Below are positions 35,285 through 44,195 of a stretch of DNA of 64,000 nt, piece by piece. Origin of the DNA: Pseudovibrio brasiliensis (GTDB lineage Bacteria > Pseudomonadota > Alphaproteobacteria > Rhizobiales > Stappiaceae); NCBI RefSeq assembly GCF_018282095.1, contig NZ_CP074126.1, positions 1,808,501-1,872,500 on the forward strand. Direction: 5' to 3'. A program made the translations under genes and the position numbers. Below the pieces are notes generated by a model. That model was not told the DNA's origin and ran no database searches. It saw only the letters and a program-made list of their open reading frames with translations. Each line of letters starts with the position of its first letter. Position 1 is the stretch's first letter.

Positions 35285-37267
35285 TTAAAAGGCCTGACTT
35301 AAACCAATATAGACTGCGAAAGGTGGGTCATTGCGTTGAGGCTCCAAAGGAACGCCCACATCCAGCCGCAACGGACCTACAGGTGTGAAGTAACGCACAC
35401 CGCCACCTACGCCGACACTCAGCGGCTCATCAAAGTTTGGGAACTGGGTTGAGTAAGCCGCACCTGCATCAACAAACCCAACCAGCCCAACTGTTTCAGT
35501 AATGCGTGTTCTGACTTCACCATTGAACAACATAAAGCTACGGCCCCCGGTGACTTCATCATTGATGCGAGGGCCAACGTTTTTATAAGCATAACCACGA
35601 ATGGTACCACCACCGCCAAGGAAGAAGCGTCGTGCAGCAGGCACATCCTGAACGGCTGGCGCAATGATTGCACCGGCTGAAACCCGTCCAGCTAAAACAA
35701 CGCGATCTGTGCCAACAATCGGCAGATAGCTTGCAATAGAGCCTTGAGAGTACAGGTTCTCAGTATCGCCAAGTACGTCATAGGCCGGTTCAAAGAACAG
35801 CTTAGCTTCAATGCCGTGGGTCGGGTTCAGCGTATCATTACGCGTATCATAGGTCAGATCCGCAGGGATACCGAGTAGGAAGTAATCATTGTTGCCAAAC
35901 ACATCTCGTTCATTGGCAAAGTAAACCTCTGCTCCAATCCGTCCGCTCAAGGCCGGAGTAAAGTCACGTGAGAGATAAGTGTCATAAGCAAATGATGTGC
36001 TGCGATAGTTGTCCGGATTTTCCTGAACTGCTGCGACGCTCGTTGAAAATGCTGTTAAAGGTCCAATTGCGCCTGGCTTTTCAAAGGTGATGCGAGCGGC
36101 ATATTCAATCTGCTCGTTGTTGACTGCAAGCAACTGCCCGACAGCACCGGTAACTGAAAGCCTCTCCGCTTTGCCAAACAAGTTTCGGTGACGCCAATAG
36201 CCTTCAACGCCAACACCTTCGTTGCTGGAGTAGTTTGCACCAAGCCCGAAGACCTTTCGAGGTCGTTCAGCCACAACAATTGTAACTGGTAACTCCCCGT
36301 TTGGATCAAGCTGGTCAGCGGGCTCAAAACGAATGCTGGAGAAGACTTCCAGATCACGCAAACGGCGTTGCGCTTTAGATATGACATTAGCGTCCCACTG
36401 TGCCCCGCGAGGAAGGTTTGCATACGTACGTACGAACTCCGGATCCATGTTGACTGTGCCTGAGACTGAAACCGGACCAAACTTGGCATAGGGGCCGCTG
36501 TTAACACGCAGTTTGACCTTGAGTGCACGATTGGCATGATTGGCCAACAGCTGCCGGTCAGCAACCTTCGCAAACGGATAGCCCTCGTCCTTCAGGAAAC
36601 TGACGGCCTGACTTTCTGCAGTAAGCACCTTGGCAGAAAGCGCTGGTGTGCTTTCTACCAAGCCAAGTGTCTCAGCCTCTGGTAAATCGAGGCCGTTTTT
36701 CGTGGCGGGTCCTTCGTAAGAGACTTCAGCAGAGCCAAAGTGGAACTGCGGTCCGCGATTAATAACCACGAGAACAGGTATAGGGCGTTCTGTTATCTTT
36801 TCAGGATGCAAGATCGCCTGATTAAGGGGCATACCTGCAACATCGATCTCAACAAGCGCGCCATAATAGCCGTCTTCATAGAGCTTACCGATTAGGCGTT
36901 CAAAGTCCTTTGTCGCACGAGCAAGAACACCACTTGCACCAGAAGGCAGTTTTTTGACATCCTGAACCAGAAGGCTGACGGATTGCAGCTCTTCTTCCAC
37001 GTCACTTGGTGCTTCTTCGTTTTCGCCGGTAACGCGAAATTCCACAGTGTAGGGAGTTGGGTCTGGAACGCCCACATTCTGATCTTCTTCACTCTCGGCT
37101 TTTTCACCCCATAAATGATATCCAAAAAGCTCAAAGGCATGAGTTGGAGAGGCAGGACTCAGAGCAAAGAACAGGCACGCAAACAGCACAGAAAGCCGCG
37201 GCACCGTAAAAGGCCACGTCAAACCAGAGGTAAAACTGCCTCGCTTACTTGTTTGCTTGTAAAGCAA
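35285..37267 (-). CDS. tamA: Outer-membrane assembly factor TamA (BamA family)
   Basis: Outer-membrane barrel of the Omp85 superfamily that forms the TAM complex with TamB. 660 aa. An N-terminal signal sequence (VPRLSVLFACLFFALSPASP, then THAF) is followed by three POTRA-like domains (about residues 70-340) and a 16-strand barrel ending in aromatic F (YIGLSQAF). The barrel contains RRFFLGGGGTIRGYAYKNVGP, the lid-lock motif region of Omp85 proteins. A TTG start is used because GGGAG precedes it at about 9 nt and no ATG exists before the signal sequence. The leader is rather long for a signal peptide. It is followed directly by tamB. Confidence 0.92.
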   Translation of the reverse strand: MLYKQTSKRGSFTSGLTWPFTVPRLSVLFACLFFALSPASPTHAFELFGYHLWGEKAESEEDQNVGVPDPTPYTVEFRVTGENEEAPSDVEEELQSVSLLVQDVKKLPSGASGVLARATKDFERLIGKLYEDGYYGALVEIDVAGMPLNQAILHPEKITERPIPVLVVINRGPQFHFGSAEVSYEGPATKNGLDLPEAETLGLVESTPALSAKVLTAESQAVSFLKDEGYPFAKVADRQLLANHANRALKVKLRVNSGPYAKFGPVSVSGTVNMDPEFVRTYANLPRGAQWDANVISKAQRRLRDLEVFSSIRFEPADQLDPNGELPVTIVVAERPRKVFGLGANYSSNEGVGVEGYWRHRNLFGKAERLSVTGAVGQLLAVNNEQIEYAARITFEKPGAIGPLTAFSTSVAAVQENPDNYRSTSFAYDTYLSRDFTPALSGRIGAEVYFANERDVFGNNDYFLLGIPADLTYDTRNDTLNPTHGIEAKLFFEPAYDVLGDTENLYSQGSIASYLPIVGTDRVVLAGRVSAGAIIAPAVQDVPAARRFFLGGGGTIRGYAYKNVGPRINDEVTGGRSFMLFNGEVRTRITETVGLVGFVDAGAAYSTQFPNFDEPLSVGVGGGVRYFTPVGPLRLDVGVPLEPQRNDPPFAVYIGLSQAF

Positions 37268-37297
37268 CTAGGAAAAGCTCCCACAACCTTCAAATAT

Positions 37298-37349
37298 GCA
37301 GATTATTCTCAGCTCAAAAGCTCTTGGGATTAGCTCTGAGAGAATCTGC
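37298..37349 (-). repeat. Inverted repeat in the tamA leader
   Basis: GCAGATTATTCTCAG (37298-37312) pairs with CTGAGAGAATCTGC (37336-37349), one bulge, and the loop has further AGCTC complementarity. It lies 30 bp upstream of the tamA start, so it could fold in the tamA mRNA leader. Confidence 0.5.
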
Positions 37350-37459
37350 CCACGCGATAATTAAAATTCGCATGACTTGCCCATTGAAAGCAAACCGCAA
37401 TTGTCACCTCTGTGGTAACAGCACTGAAAAATGGGGCAAGGTTTTGGAGAGCTGGAAAA

Positions 37460-37488
37460 GTCCCGGTGAAAAAGTACTTCACCGGGAC
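37460..37488 (-). terminator. Terminator of ugd
   Basis: A perfect 11-bp stem (GTCCCGGTGAA with TTCACCGGGAC), followed by TTTT on the minus strand, begins 8 bp beyond the stop. Confidence 0.88.
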
Positions 37489-37495
37489 AAAACGA

Positions 37496-38812
37496 TCAGA
37501 TTTCTTCGTCAGGACGACCAATACAGGTGTAGGAGAAGCCGTGTTTTTCAACTTCGTCCTTACCATAGATGTTCCGAAGGTCGACAAGGACCGGTGAAGC
37601 CATTTCTTCTTTCAGGCGACCAAAGTCGAGAACGCGGAATGCATCCCATTCAGTTACAATCACGAGAGCATGCGCATCCTTGGCAATCTCATAGGCGTTG
37701 CTGCCGAAAGTCACATCATCCATGAGCTCAACGGCAGCTTCCATGCCTTCTGGGTCGTAAGCGTGAATGTCAGCGCCTTTGTCTTGAAGAGCCTGCACAA
37801 TAGAAAGAGCAGGACTGTCGCGCATGTCATCTGTGTTTGGCTTAAAAGTCAGGCCAAGAACAGCGATCTTCTTGCCACGCACATCACCGCCAACAGCAGC
37901 AGCGACTTTCTTGGACATGGAGCGTTTGCGCTGATCATTGATCGAACAAGTGGTCTCAATCAGACGAACAGGGCTGGAATTGTCCTGCGCTGTTTTAACG
38001 AGAGCGAGTGTATCTTTCGGGAAACAGGAACCACCATAGCCAGGACCAGCATTCAGGAATTTGGAACCAATTCGGTTATCAAGGCCAATACCACGTGCCA
38101 CATCTTGAACGTTAGCACCAACTGCTTCACTCAGGTCCGCAATCTCATTGATGAAGGTGATCTTCATCGCCAGGAAGGCATTCCCAGCGTACTTGATCAA
38201 CTCAGAAGTACGGCGGCTGGTAAACAACAGCGGAGAATGATTGAGATAAAGCGGGCGATAGACTTCAGTCATAACCGCTTTTGCGCGCTCACTGGAAAGG
38301 CCAACCACGATACGGTCAGGGCGTTTAAAGTCACTGATCGCAGCTCCTTCTCGCAAAAACTCTGGGTTGGAGACCACTTCGAAGTCAGCGTTTGGATTTG
38401 TCTGGCGAATAATACGCTCAACTTCATCACCAGTTCCAACAGGAACAGTGGACTTTGTCACAACAACGGTGAAGCCATCCAGTGAAGACGCTATCTCTTC
38501 TGCTGCTGCATAAACATAGCTGAGATCAGCGTGTCCATCACCACGGCGTGAAGGGGTGCCAACGGCAATGAAAACAACGTCTGCTTTACGGACGGGCTCT
38601 GCAAGCTCAGTGGTGAAGCTCAGGCGTCCAGCCTTTACATTGCTTGCAACAAGTTCTTCCAGTCCCGGCTCGTAAATTGGGATCTCACCGTTCTTCAGTT
38701 TTTCAATCTTGTCTTCTGCTTTATCTACGCAAATGACTTCGTGACCAAAATCAGCGAAACAGGTGCCTGACACCAACCCCACGTATCCGCTGCCTATTAC
38801 TGTAATTATCAT
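37496..38812 (-). CDS. ugd: UDP-glucose 6-dehydrogenase
   Basis: Oxidises UDP-glucose twice with NAD to UDP-glucuronate, a precursor of capsule, exopolysaccharide and LPS sugars. 438 aa. N-terminal Rossmann motif ITVIGSGYVGLVSGTCFADFG (residues 3-23), VGTPSRRGDGHADLSYV near 85-100, KSTVPVGTGD near 120, and the catalytic C263 in GPGYGGSCFPKDT. The second Rossmann domain follows with AVLGLTFKPNTDDMRDSP. AGGAG precedes the chosen ATG by 5 nt; a longer frame with 13 extra residues is disregarded. It stands alone, with no polysaccharide cluster in view. Confidence 0.94.
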   Translation of the reverse strand: MIITVIGSGYVGLVSGTCFADFGHEVICVDKAEDKIEKLKNGEIPIYEPGLEELVASNVKAGRLSFTTELAEPVRKADVVFIAVGTPSRRGDGHADLSYVYAAAEEIASSLDGFTVVVTKSTVPVGTGDEVERIIRQTNPNADFEVVSNPEFLREGAAISDFKRPDRIVVGLSSERAKAVMTEVYRPLYLNHSPLLFTSRRTSELIKYAGNAFLAMKITFINEIADLSEAVGANVQDVARGIGLDNRIGSKFLNAGPGYGGSCFPKDTLALVKTAQDNSSPVRLIETTCSINDQRKRSMSKKVAAAVGGDVRGKKIAVLGLTFKPNTDDMRDSPALSIVQALQDKGADIHAYDPEGMEAAVELMDDVTFGSNAYEIAKDAHALVIVTEWDAFRVLDFGRLKEEMASPVLVDLRNIYGKDEVEKHGFSYTCIGRPDEEI

Positions 38813-39568
38813 TGTGTCTCCTGCACGAGCCGACCGCTTTTGGGTGTGCAAATAGGTTTGTTAGAGTTGAAACGCAATAGTACATAACCTGAGATGAAAC
38901 ACATCCCACAGTTAGGTATAGCCCCCTGATAAAGAGGTATCCTTGCCTGAAAAAAGAATGACATTGTGGTAAAATTGTAGTCGAATTGTGACGAGTATAA
39001 GAGAGTAATACGCCCTGATTTATCTAAACTTCTAGGAGAATACATTTCTTTTATAAGTAGGAAAATAATGCCTACTAAGAATTGAATGGTTAATATGTCA
39101 ATTTAGATAAAATTACATTAGTCAACTCAATTACTGTAATAAGTATAAGTACGCCCGTTTTTCTCATATTTCGAAGCTTATTTTGATTCTACTCCTTGCA
39201 TATGCAGATGCTAACTTAAAATTGCTAATAGTTTATCCCAAGGATTTTTCGCGTTAAACGGGAACTCAAATATGGAGAGGATGTGGCAAAAATATGCCTC
39301 TCTGCTTTTTGTCCTACAAAATTTAAAGGTATAAAAATTTGAGGGTAAAATGCATCATTTTCCGAGAAATGGCAGAAAACAGCACCTGTAAATTGAATTA
39401 AGATAAAATTGTAAATAAAGTTTATTCTTATTTTCTATTATAATTACTATAGTTTTCTGTAGGGTTTTACTTGGTTTTGAAGGTAAAAAATCTTCAAGAG
39501 AAATTGACAGAATGTGTTTCTCTGATTTACCAGCGATATATTCATTTGGGAATGAATGGGTTGGGGTT
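38813..39568. other. Long AT-rich intergenic region between ugd and the flagellar regulator
   Basis: 756 bp, strongly AT-rich between about 38980 and 39480, with no supported gene. It must contain the ugd promoter and the promoter of the response regulator. No copy of the flagellar box was recognised here. The low GC could reflect a regulatory region bound by nucleoid proteins; nothing else was identified. Confidence 0.45.
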
Positions 39569-40243
39569 ATGTATTTAATTGTTGATGAACAACAGCTTGT
39601 AACCGATGGGTATGCATCTGGATTTGAGCGCGAAGGCATCTCGACAAGCGGCTTTAGTCCGGACGACTTTCGGGATTGGCTAAATACTGCGCCTGATACA
39701 GAGTTTGAGGCCGTCGAGGCCATTTTGATCGGTGAGATTGGCGAACGAGATAAGTTTTCTCAGATCATTCGCCGCAGATGCTCACAGAAGCCGGTTTTGG
39801 TTCTAAATAGCAGTCCAGTACTAGAGCAGACCTTGAAACTGTTTGCTGCTGGTGTTGATGATGTTGTCCGCAAGCCGGTCCATCCGCAGGAAATCCTTGC
39901 GCGTGTAAATGCGATCAAGCGTCGAACAACAAACCAGAGCATCAACGTTGAGCTGGGTGATCTGACGGTCTACTTCGATGGAAGAGATCCTGAGATCAAA
40001 GGCAATACGCTCGCACTGCCACGCAGAGAGCGCCGTATACTTGAGTACCTCGCACAAAACAACGGTCGCCGTCTGACAAAAACTCAGATCTACAACTTCG
40101 TCTATGGCATCTTTGAAAGTGAAGTAGACGAGAACGTGATCGAAAGTCATATCAGTAAGCTTCGTAAAAAACTGCGCAGTCAGATGGGATACGATCCCAT
40201 CGATTCAAAGCGCTATCTTGGCTACATTATCAATTCGCTGTAA
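39569..40243 (+). CDS. ftcR: FtcR/Rem-type flagellar response regulator, atypical receiver
   Basis: OmpR-like transcriptional activator at the edge of the flagellar cluster, matching in size (224 aa) and place the Brucella FtcR and Sinorhizobium Rem regulators of flagellar genes. The receiver domain (1-120) starts MYLIVDEQQLVTDGYASGFE and keeps D6/E7 and K102 (RKPVHP). The usual phospho-acceptor position after strand 3 reads AILIGEIG, with no Asp. The winged-helix domain (about 130-224) has LPRRERRILEYLAQNNGRRL and the recognition helix in ENVIESHISKLRKKL. The ATG is chosen because the receiver begins there, though the frame is open 19 codons upstream; the ribosome site is weak. No partner kinase is near. 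Confidence 0.8.
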   Translation: MYLIVDEQQLVTDGYASGFEREGISTSGFSPDDFRDWLNTAPDTEFEAVEAILIGEIGERDKFSQIIRRRCSQKPVLVLNSSPVLEQTLKLFAAGVDDVVRKPVHPQEILARVNAIKRRTTNQSINVELGDLTVYFDGRDPEIKGNTLALPRRERRILEYLAQNNGRRLTKTQIYNFVYGIFESEVDENVIESHISKLRKKLRSQMGYDPIDSKRYLGYIINSL

Positions 40244-40280
40244 CAACAAAAAAGGCTGCATTTGCAGCCTTTTTTGTTGT
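40243..40280. terminator. Bidirectional terminator between ftcR and fliI
   Basis: An 18-bp perfect inverted repeat around a 2-nt centre (ACAACAAAAAAGGCTGCA and its complement), with A and T tracts on both sides. It serves the convergent ftcR and fliI units. Confidence 0.92.
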
Positions 40281-40301
40281 TCAGAATAATCTCAGCAATT
40301 C

Positions 40302-41618
40302 TTATAGTAATTGTGCTAGTTCGTTGAAGGCATCCTGACTTGAAGGTGCGTCTAAGCCCTGTACAAGCGCGCTATAGATTTTAGGGGCAATCTCAATAGC
40401 CTGATCTAAAAGTGGGTCTACGCCCTCTTTATAGCCGCCCATCATGCGTAAATCTTTAGTATCCTCAAACTTGGCGATCATAGCCTTGAGCTTGGTGATA
40501 AGTTCGCGCTCCTGAGGAGACCAGCAGCTCTGTGCGAGGCGTGAAATGGAACCCAATACGTTTACGGCTGGATAGCGACCTTCTTCAGCAATATGCCGGT
40601 CCAGAACCACGTGACCATCCAGCAGACCACGAATGTTGTCGGCAACCGGATCGTTATGATCATCGCCATCAACGAGAACGGAGAAGATCGCAGTCATCAT
40701 GCCACTCCCTTCTATTCCGGGCCCTGCGCGCTCGAGTAGGAGAGGAAGCTCGGAGAAGACGCTTGGAGGGTATCCTCGCGAAAGAGCTGGTTCACCTGCC
40801 GCAAGCGCCACATCGCGCAGTGCATGCGCATAACGTGTCACGCTATCGACGATAAGAAGAACGGATTGTCCCTGACCTCTGAAGTGTTCTGCAACTGTCA
40901 TCGCAGTCTTTGGAGCAAGGCGCCTCATCATCGGGCTCTCATCGCCCGTGGCAACAACTACGACAGACTTTGAGAGTTGATCCCCAAGGGTCTCTTCGAC
41001 AAACTCACGTACTTCACGACCACGTTCGCCAATCAAGCCGATCACAACGGTATCGAAGGAGTTGCTTCGGGCAATCATGGAAAGCAGCGTAGATTTACCA
41101 ACACCTGAGCCTGCAAATATACCAAGGCGCTGTCCGTGGCAAATCGGTGTGAAGAGATCGAGGACCCGCACGCCAGTCAGTGCAGCGTCTTTTACGCGCG
41201 CTCTATGAACCGGGGGAGGGGGGAGGGTGTTGAAAGACGCAAGCGTAGGTCCTTCAGTCATTGATCCCAGGCCGTCAATAGGATGCCCGAACGCATTGAT
41301 GATGCGTCCTCTCCAGCTGTTGTCTGGGTAGAAACTGAGCTCTCCGCAGCGTTTGACCTTGATGCCCAGTCCGAGATCTGATCTGGAGGCATAAGGCTTT
41401 ACGAGCACGCTATCCGGTTCAATTCGGATGACTTCGCCAAATTCTTCACCGTTGTTGCTCATATAGGAGACTTGATCTCCTAAGTTGACACCGCCGGAAA
41501 GGCCTTTAACTCTGAGGTGATTAGGGGTGACCTCACAGAGGGTCCCACTTATCTCAATATTCCATGAACTTGATGGAATCTGAGCGGTAAGTTCCTGAAT
41601 GCGCGCAAGGGCGGTCAT
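40302..41618 (-). CDS. fliI: Flagellum-specific export ATPase
   Basis: Cytoplasmic hexameric ATPase of the flagellar type III export apparatus, related to the F1 beta subunit. About 438 aa. Walker A is GSGVGKST (170-177), Walker B LLIVDS (about 254-259), with GERGREVREFVEE and PSVFSELPLLLERAG, typical of FliI/YscN. The N-terminal barrel (residues 10-100) is present. ATG with AGG upstream is chosen over a TTG 6 nt earlier. It is the last gene of the leftward flgF-orf-fliI unit and ends at a bidirectional terminator. Its usual regulator FliH is probably the divergent 210-aa protein 19 kb away. Confidence 0.95.
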   Translation of the reverse strand: MTALARIQELTAQIPSSSWNIEISGTLCEVTPNHLRVKGLSGGVNLGDQVSYMSNNGEEFGEVIRIEPDSVLVKPYASRSDLGLGIKVKRCGELSFYPDNSWRGRIINAFGHPIDGLGSMTEGPTLASFNTLPPPPVHRARVKDAALTGVRVLDLFTPICHGQRLGIFAGSGVGKSTLLSMIARSNSFDTVVIGLIGERGREVREFVEETLGDQLSKSVVVVATGDESPMMRRLAPKTAMTVAEHFRGQGQSVLLIVDSVTRYAHALRDVALAAGEPALSRGYPPSVFSELPLLLERAGPGIEGSGMMTAIFSVLVDGDDHNDPVADNIRGLLDGHVVLDRHIAEEGRYPAVNVLGSISRLAQSCWSPQERELITKLKAMIAKFEDTKDLRMMGGYKEGVDPLLDQAIEIAPKIYSALVQGLDAPSSQDAFNELAQLL

Positions 41619-41636
41619 AAACAACCTATTGAAGTG

Positions 41637-42323
41637 TTAGCTGTGTGTAATCGTATTGCGATGTCGTTCTTGCAACTGCTTGAGCAGATCTTCAGGGAGC
41701 AAATTTCGAGCGTCCTGAGAGAGCTTCTCTACAGTCGGAAGCGTTGAGGAGCCAATTGGATCTTCATGGGCTTCATCCATCTCTGATTTACCAGCAAGCG
41801 CTTCAATCAGTTTATCTTTACTTCCCAGGGAGATTGCTTCAGCCGATGCTATATCGCCGAACAATGGCGGGATTTCTTTAGATTGAACCGGAAGAATAGG
41901 TGTTCCCCGCTGCAATGAAGAGGTCATGTCTGGTGCAGGTTGCGGCATAGGTGGAGGAGTACTGATCTTCTGCTCAATGACATTCAAAGCTGTCGCTTTG
42001 TCTGTCTTGGCGTTTTCGGCATCCAGTACACCGGTGATCTTCATTTCAGCGATATTGCCTGCAACAAGACCAGCCATACCCAGCGGGCCCGCAATCATTC
42101 CATAAAGAGAGCTGCCCGCGACGCGTGAGCGAACAGACGCTTCGTCACCAGTAATCTCCCGATAGAGCGTGTTGACACCCGGAATATGCTGCAGAGGATT
42201 GATAATATCCAGTAGCTCTCCAAGGCTAAAGGGCTCAGAAGAGGGGTTCTGAGTGACTTTAGGCGTGTTGGTTCGATCTTCGCCGGCCGTGGCATTGATT
42301 GACTGTACTGGATTAACCGCCAT
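41637..42323 (-). CDS. Uncharacterised flagellar-operon protein (INPLQHIPGV motif)
   Basis: 228 aa, function unknown. The first half has the conserved-looking stretch FSLGELLDIINPLQHIPGV followed by NTLYREITGDE (about 32-62). Then comes a glycine/alanine-rich hydrophobic segment YGMIAGPLGMAGLVAGNIA (about 74-92) that could be one membrane helix or a buried helix. The second half is low-complexity, Pro/Ser/Glu-rich with a final basic coil QLQERHRNTITHS. Proteins with the NPLQHIP pattern occur in alphaproteobacteria, but no role is established to my knowledge. The stop of flgF overlaps its start by one base and fliI follows within 20 bp, so it is made with them. Confidence 0.75.
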   Translation of the reverse strand: MAVNPVQSINATAGEDRTNTPKVTQNPSSEPFSLGELLDIINPLQHIPGVNTLYREITGDEASVRSRVAGSSLYGMIAGPLGMAGLVAGNIAEMKITGVLDAENAKTDKATALNVIEQKISTPPPMPQPAPDMTSSLQRGTPILPVQSKEIPPLFGDIASAEAISLGSKDKLIEALAGKSEMDEAHEDPIGSSTLPTVEKLSQDARNLLPEDLLKQLQERHRNTITHS

Positions 42324-43048
42324 TAGCCTTCTCCAAGCTTGCGAATAGTCTGTTGCCGGATGCTTTCAACGCTCTGCATCATCGAGTTTGTGCTTTCAAA
42401 TGCACGGGTGATGGTGATGAGTTTTGTGATCTCGGAGATAGGATTGATGTTAGCGCCTTCCACAAAGCCCTGAGCAAATCCATTCTCAGCAAAGTCCAGA
42501 ACAGGTTCTGCAATCGCATCTGGAATGACGCCAGAGTTCCCGGTTCGACTCAGTTTTGCATCTTCGGGTATAGAGAAGAGGCCAAGTACACCAACCTGAC
42601 GACCTTCCTGATAGATCGTTCCATCCTTGGAGATCTCTGGTGGGCCACCTAGTGGATCAAGAATAATAGGTGCATTGCCGCTATCAAGAACTGGATTGCC
42701 TTCGATGCTACGAAGGATGCCGTCTACGCCGATCTGGAAACGGCCATCGCGGGTGTACGCCACGCCATTGCCGGTCTGAATGCCGAGCCAGCCAGATCCT
42801 TCGATGGCAACATCCAGAGAGTTCCCTGTTTGCTTAATGGCACCAGCCTGTCTGGAGATGTAATTCTCACCAGTAGAAGCGAAGGTAACAGGATCTTTGC
42901 CAGGACGTTTAACAAGGCTGTCGAACTTAACTTCGTCCGCCCGATATCCGGCAGTTTCCATGTTGGCCACATTACGGGCAACAGTTTCCAGCCTCCGCTC
43001 AAGAGCCATCTGGCCGGAAAGGGAAACATAAAGAGAGGGGACGACCAT
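42323..43048 (-). CDS. flgF: Flagellar basal-body rod protein FlgF
   Basis: Proximal rod component exported through the flagellar apparatus. 241 aa. It has the rod-protein N-terminal heptad signature (ALERRLETVARNVANMETAGYRADEVKFDSL, with NxANxxTxGY). The middle has GNSLDVAIEGSGWLGIQTGNG, and the C-terminal pairing coil is SEITKLITITRAFESTNSMMQSVESIRQQ. GGAG lies 8 nt before the ATG. It is first in the leftward operon, and a copy of the flagellar box points toward it from about 140 bp upstream, divergent from motA. Confidence 0.92.
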   Translation of the reverse strand: MVVPSLYVSLSGQMALERRLETVARNVANMETAGYRADEVKFDSLVKRPGKDPVTFASTGENYISRQAGAIKQTGNSLDVAIEGSGWLGIQTGNGVAYTRDGRFQIGVDGILRSIEGNPVLDSGNAPIILDPLGGPPEISKDGTIYQEGRQVGVLGLFSIPEDAKLSRTGNSGVIPDAIAEPVLDFAENGFAQGFVEGANINPISEITKLITITRAFESTNSMMQSVESIRQQTIRKLGEG

Positions 43049-43186
43049 AGTTTAGTCTCCAAATCCAAACGATAAAATTCGCAGAATTCTGCAAGCTTGG
43101 ATCGCTGCTGCTATGCATAAAGCATGTACAGAGGCGATCAAAGCAAACCTATCTGCACTCAAATACGCGTGAAGAATGCGTCAGAT

Positions 43187-43202
43187 GGCTTGTCTGAAGC
43201 TG
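43187..43202 (-). promoter_or_regulatory. Putative flagellar box facing flgF
   Basis: On the minus strand this reads CAGCTTCAGACAAGCC, matching 13 of 14 bases of the copy facing motA. The two copies form an inverted pair, each oriented toward its own operon. Confidence 0.6.
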
Positions 43203-43236
43203 TATGATGGTTTGCTCTGGTTTGTTTTTCTGCACG

Positions 43237-43257
43237 CCAGCTTCGGACAAGTAAGCC
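43237..43257 (+). promoter_or_regulatory. Putative flagellar box facing motA
   Basis: CAGCTTCGGACAAGTAAGCC, about 55 bp before the motA start and oriented like the copies before flgB, the flagellins and fliF. A further partial match, CTTGTCCGG, follows at 43283. See the finding on the shared box. Confidence 0.6.
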
Positions 43258-43310
43258 TCGCTACCACAAACTAAGAAAAGTGCTTGTCCGGTAAGTGTGT
43301 GGAGCGCAAA

Positions 43311-44195
43311 TTGAATATTCTAGTTGGCCTCGTGATCGTTATTGGATCAATAATTGGTGGTTATGTTGCTATGGGTGGCTATATGAAGGTGCTTTGGCAA
43401 CCTTTTGAGCTGCTGATTGTTGGTGGAGCTGCCTTTGGTACCTTTGTGGTGGCTAATACCTTTAAGACGATTAAGGATACCGGTCGCGGTATTCATGAGG
43501 CTTTGCTGAATGCGAAGCCTAAAAAGCGTGATCATCTAGATACGCTGAGTGTGCTTTACGGGCTTATGCGAACCCTTCGTGCAAAGGGTCGTAATGATGT
43601 CGAGCAAATTATTGATAATCCAGCAGAATCTGAGCTCTTTCAGCGTTTTCCGCGGGTTCTTGCTAACGTCTCTCTGACAAGTTTTATCTGCGATTATTTC
43701 CGTCTCATTATCATTGGTAACGTGCGTCCGCATGAGATCGAGGCTCTGATGGATGAGGAGTTGCATACTCTTGGTCGTGAAGAGATGAAGCCTTACCAGG
43801 CTCTCAGTATTGTTGCTGAAACACTTCCCGCTCTTGGTATTGTTGCGGCAGTGCTTGGTATTGTGAAGGCGATGGGGGCGATTGATCAGGAGCCGGAGAT
43901 TCTTGGTAGTCTGATTGGTGCCGCTCTGGTTGGTACCTTCCTAGGTATCTTTCTTTCCTACGGCATCGTTAGTCCAGTCGCGGTGAAGATCAAGTCAATC
44001 CGTGAGCAGCGCTATCGTCTGTACATTGAAGTGAAGCAGACGCTTCTTGCGTTCATGAACGGTGCTGCGCCTCAGATCGCGCTTGAGCACGGTCGTAAGA
44101 CAATCGGCGCTGATGATCGTCCGACAATTGATGAAGTTGAAGCCGAAACTATGAATGCTGGTCCTGTGACGTCCGCAGCTGGGAGTGAAGGTTGA
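43311..44195 (+). CDS. motA: Flagellar motor stator protein MotA
   Basis: Inner-membrane proton channel subunit of the stator that turns the flagellum with MotB. About 294 aa with four membrane segments ([20 protein letters not shown] at the start, [18 protein letters not shown], and [20 protein letters not shown]). The charged cytoplasmic loop has [21 protein letters not shown] is taken as start because GGAG lies 6 nt before it and it gives the standard NILVGL beginning; a TTG 27 nt upstream lacks a ribosome site. It heads a long rightward operon, and its stop overlaps the fliM start (TGATG). Confidence 0.93.
   Translation: MNILVGLVIVIGSIIGGYVAMGGYMKVLWQPFELLIVGGAAFGTFVVANTFKTIKDTGRGIHEALLNAKPKKRDHLDTLSVLYGLMRTLRAKGRNDVEQIIDNPAESELFQRFPRVLANVSLTSFICDYFRLIIIGNVRPHEIEALMDEELHTLGREEMKPYQALSIVAETLPALGIVAAVLGIVKAMGAIDQEPEILGSLIGAALVGTFLGIFLSYGIVSPVAVKIKSIREQRYRLYIEVKQTLLAFMNGAAPQIALEHGRKTIGADDRPTIDEVEAETMNAGPVTSAAGSEG

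Noticed and set aside
39240-39270. TTTTCGCGTTAAACGG before the FtcR-like gene as another flagellar box
   Set aside because: Only the TTCGCGT part matches; the AAG spacing is wrong, so it was not counted.
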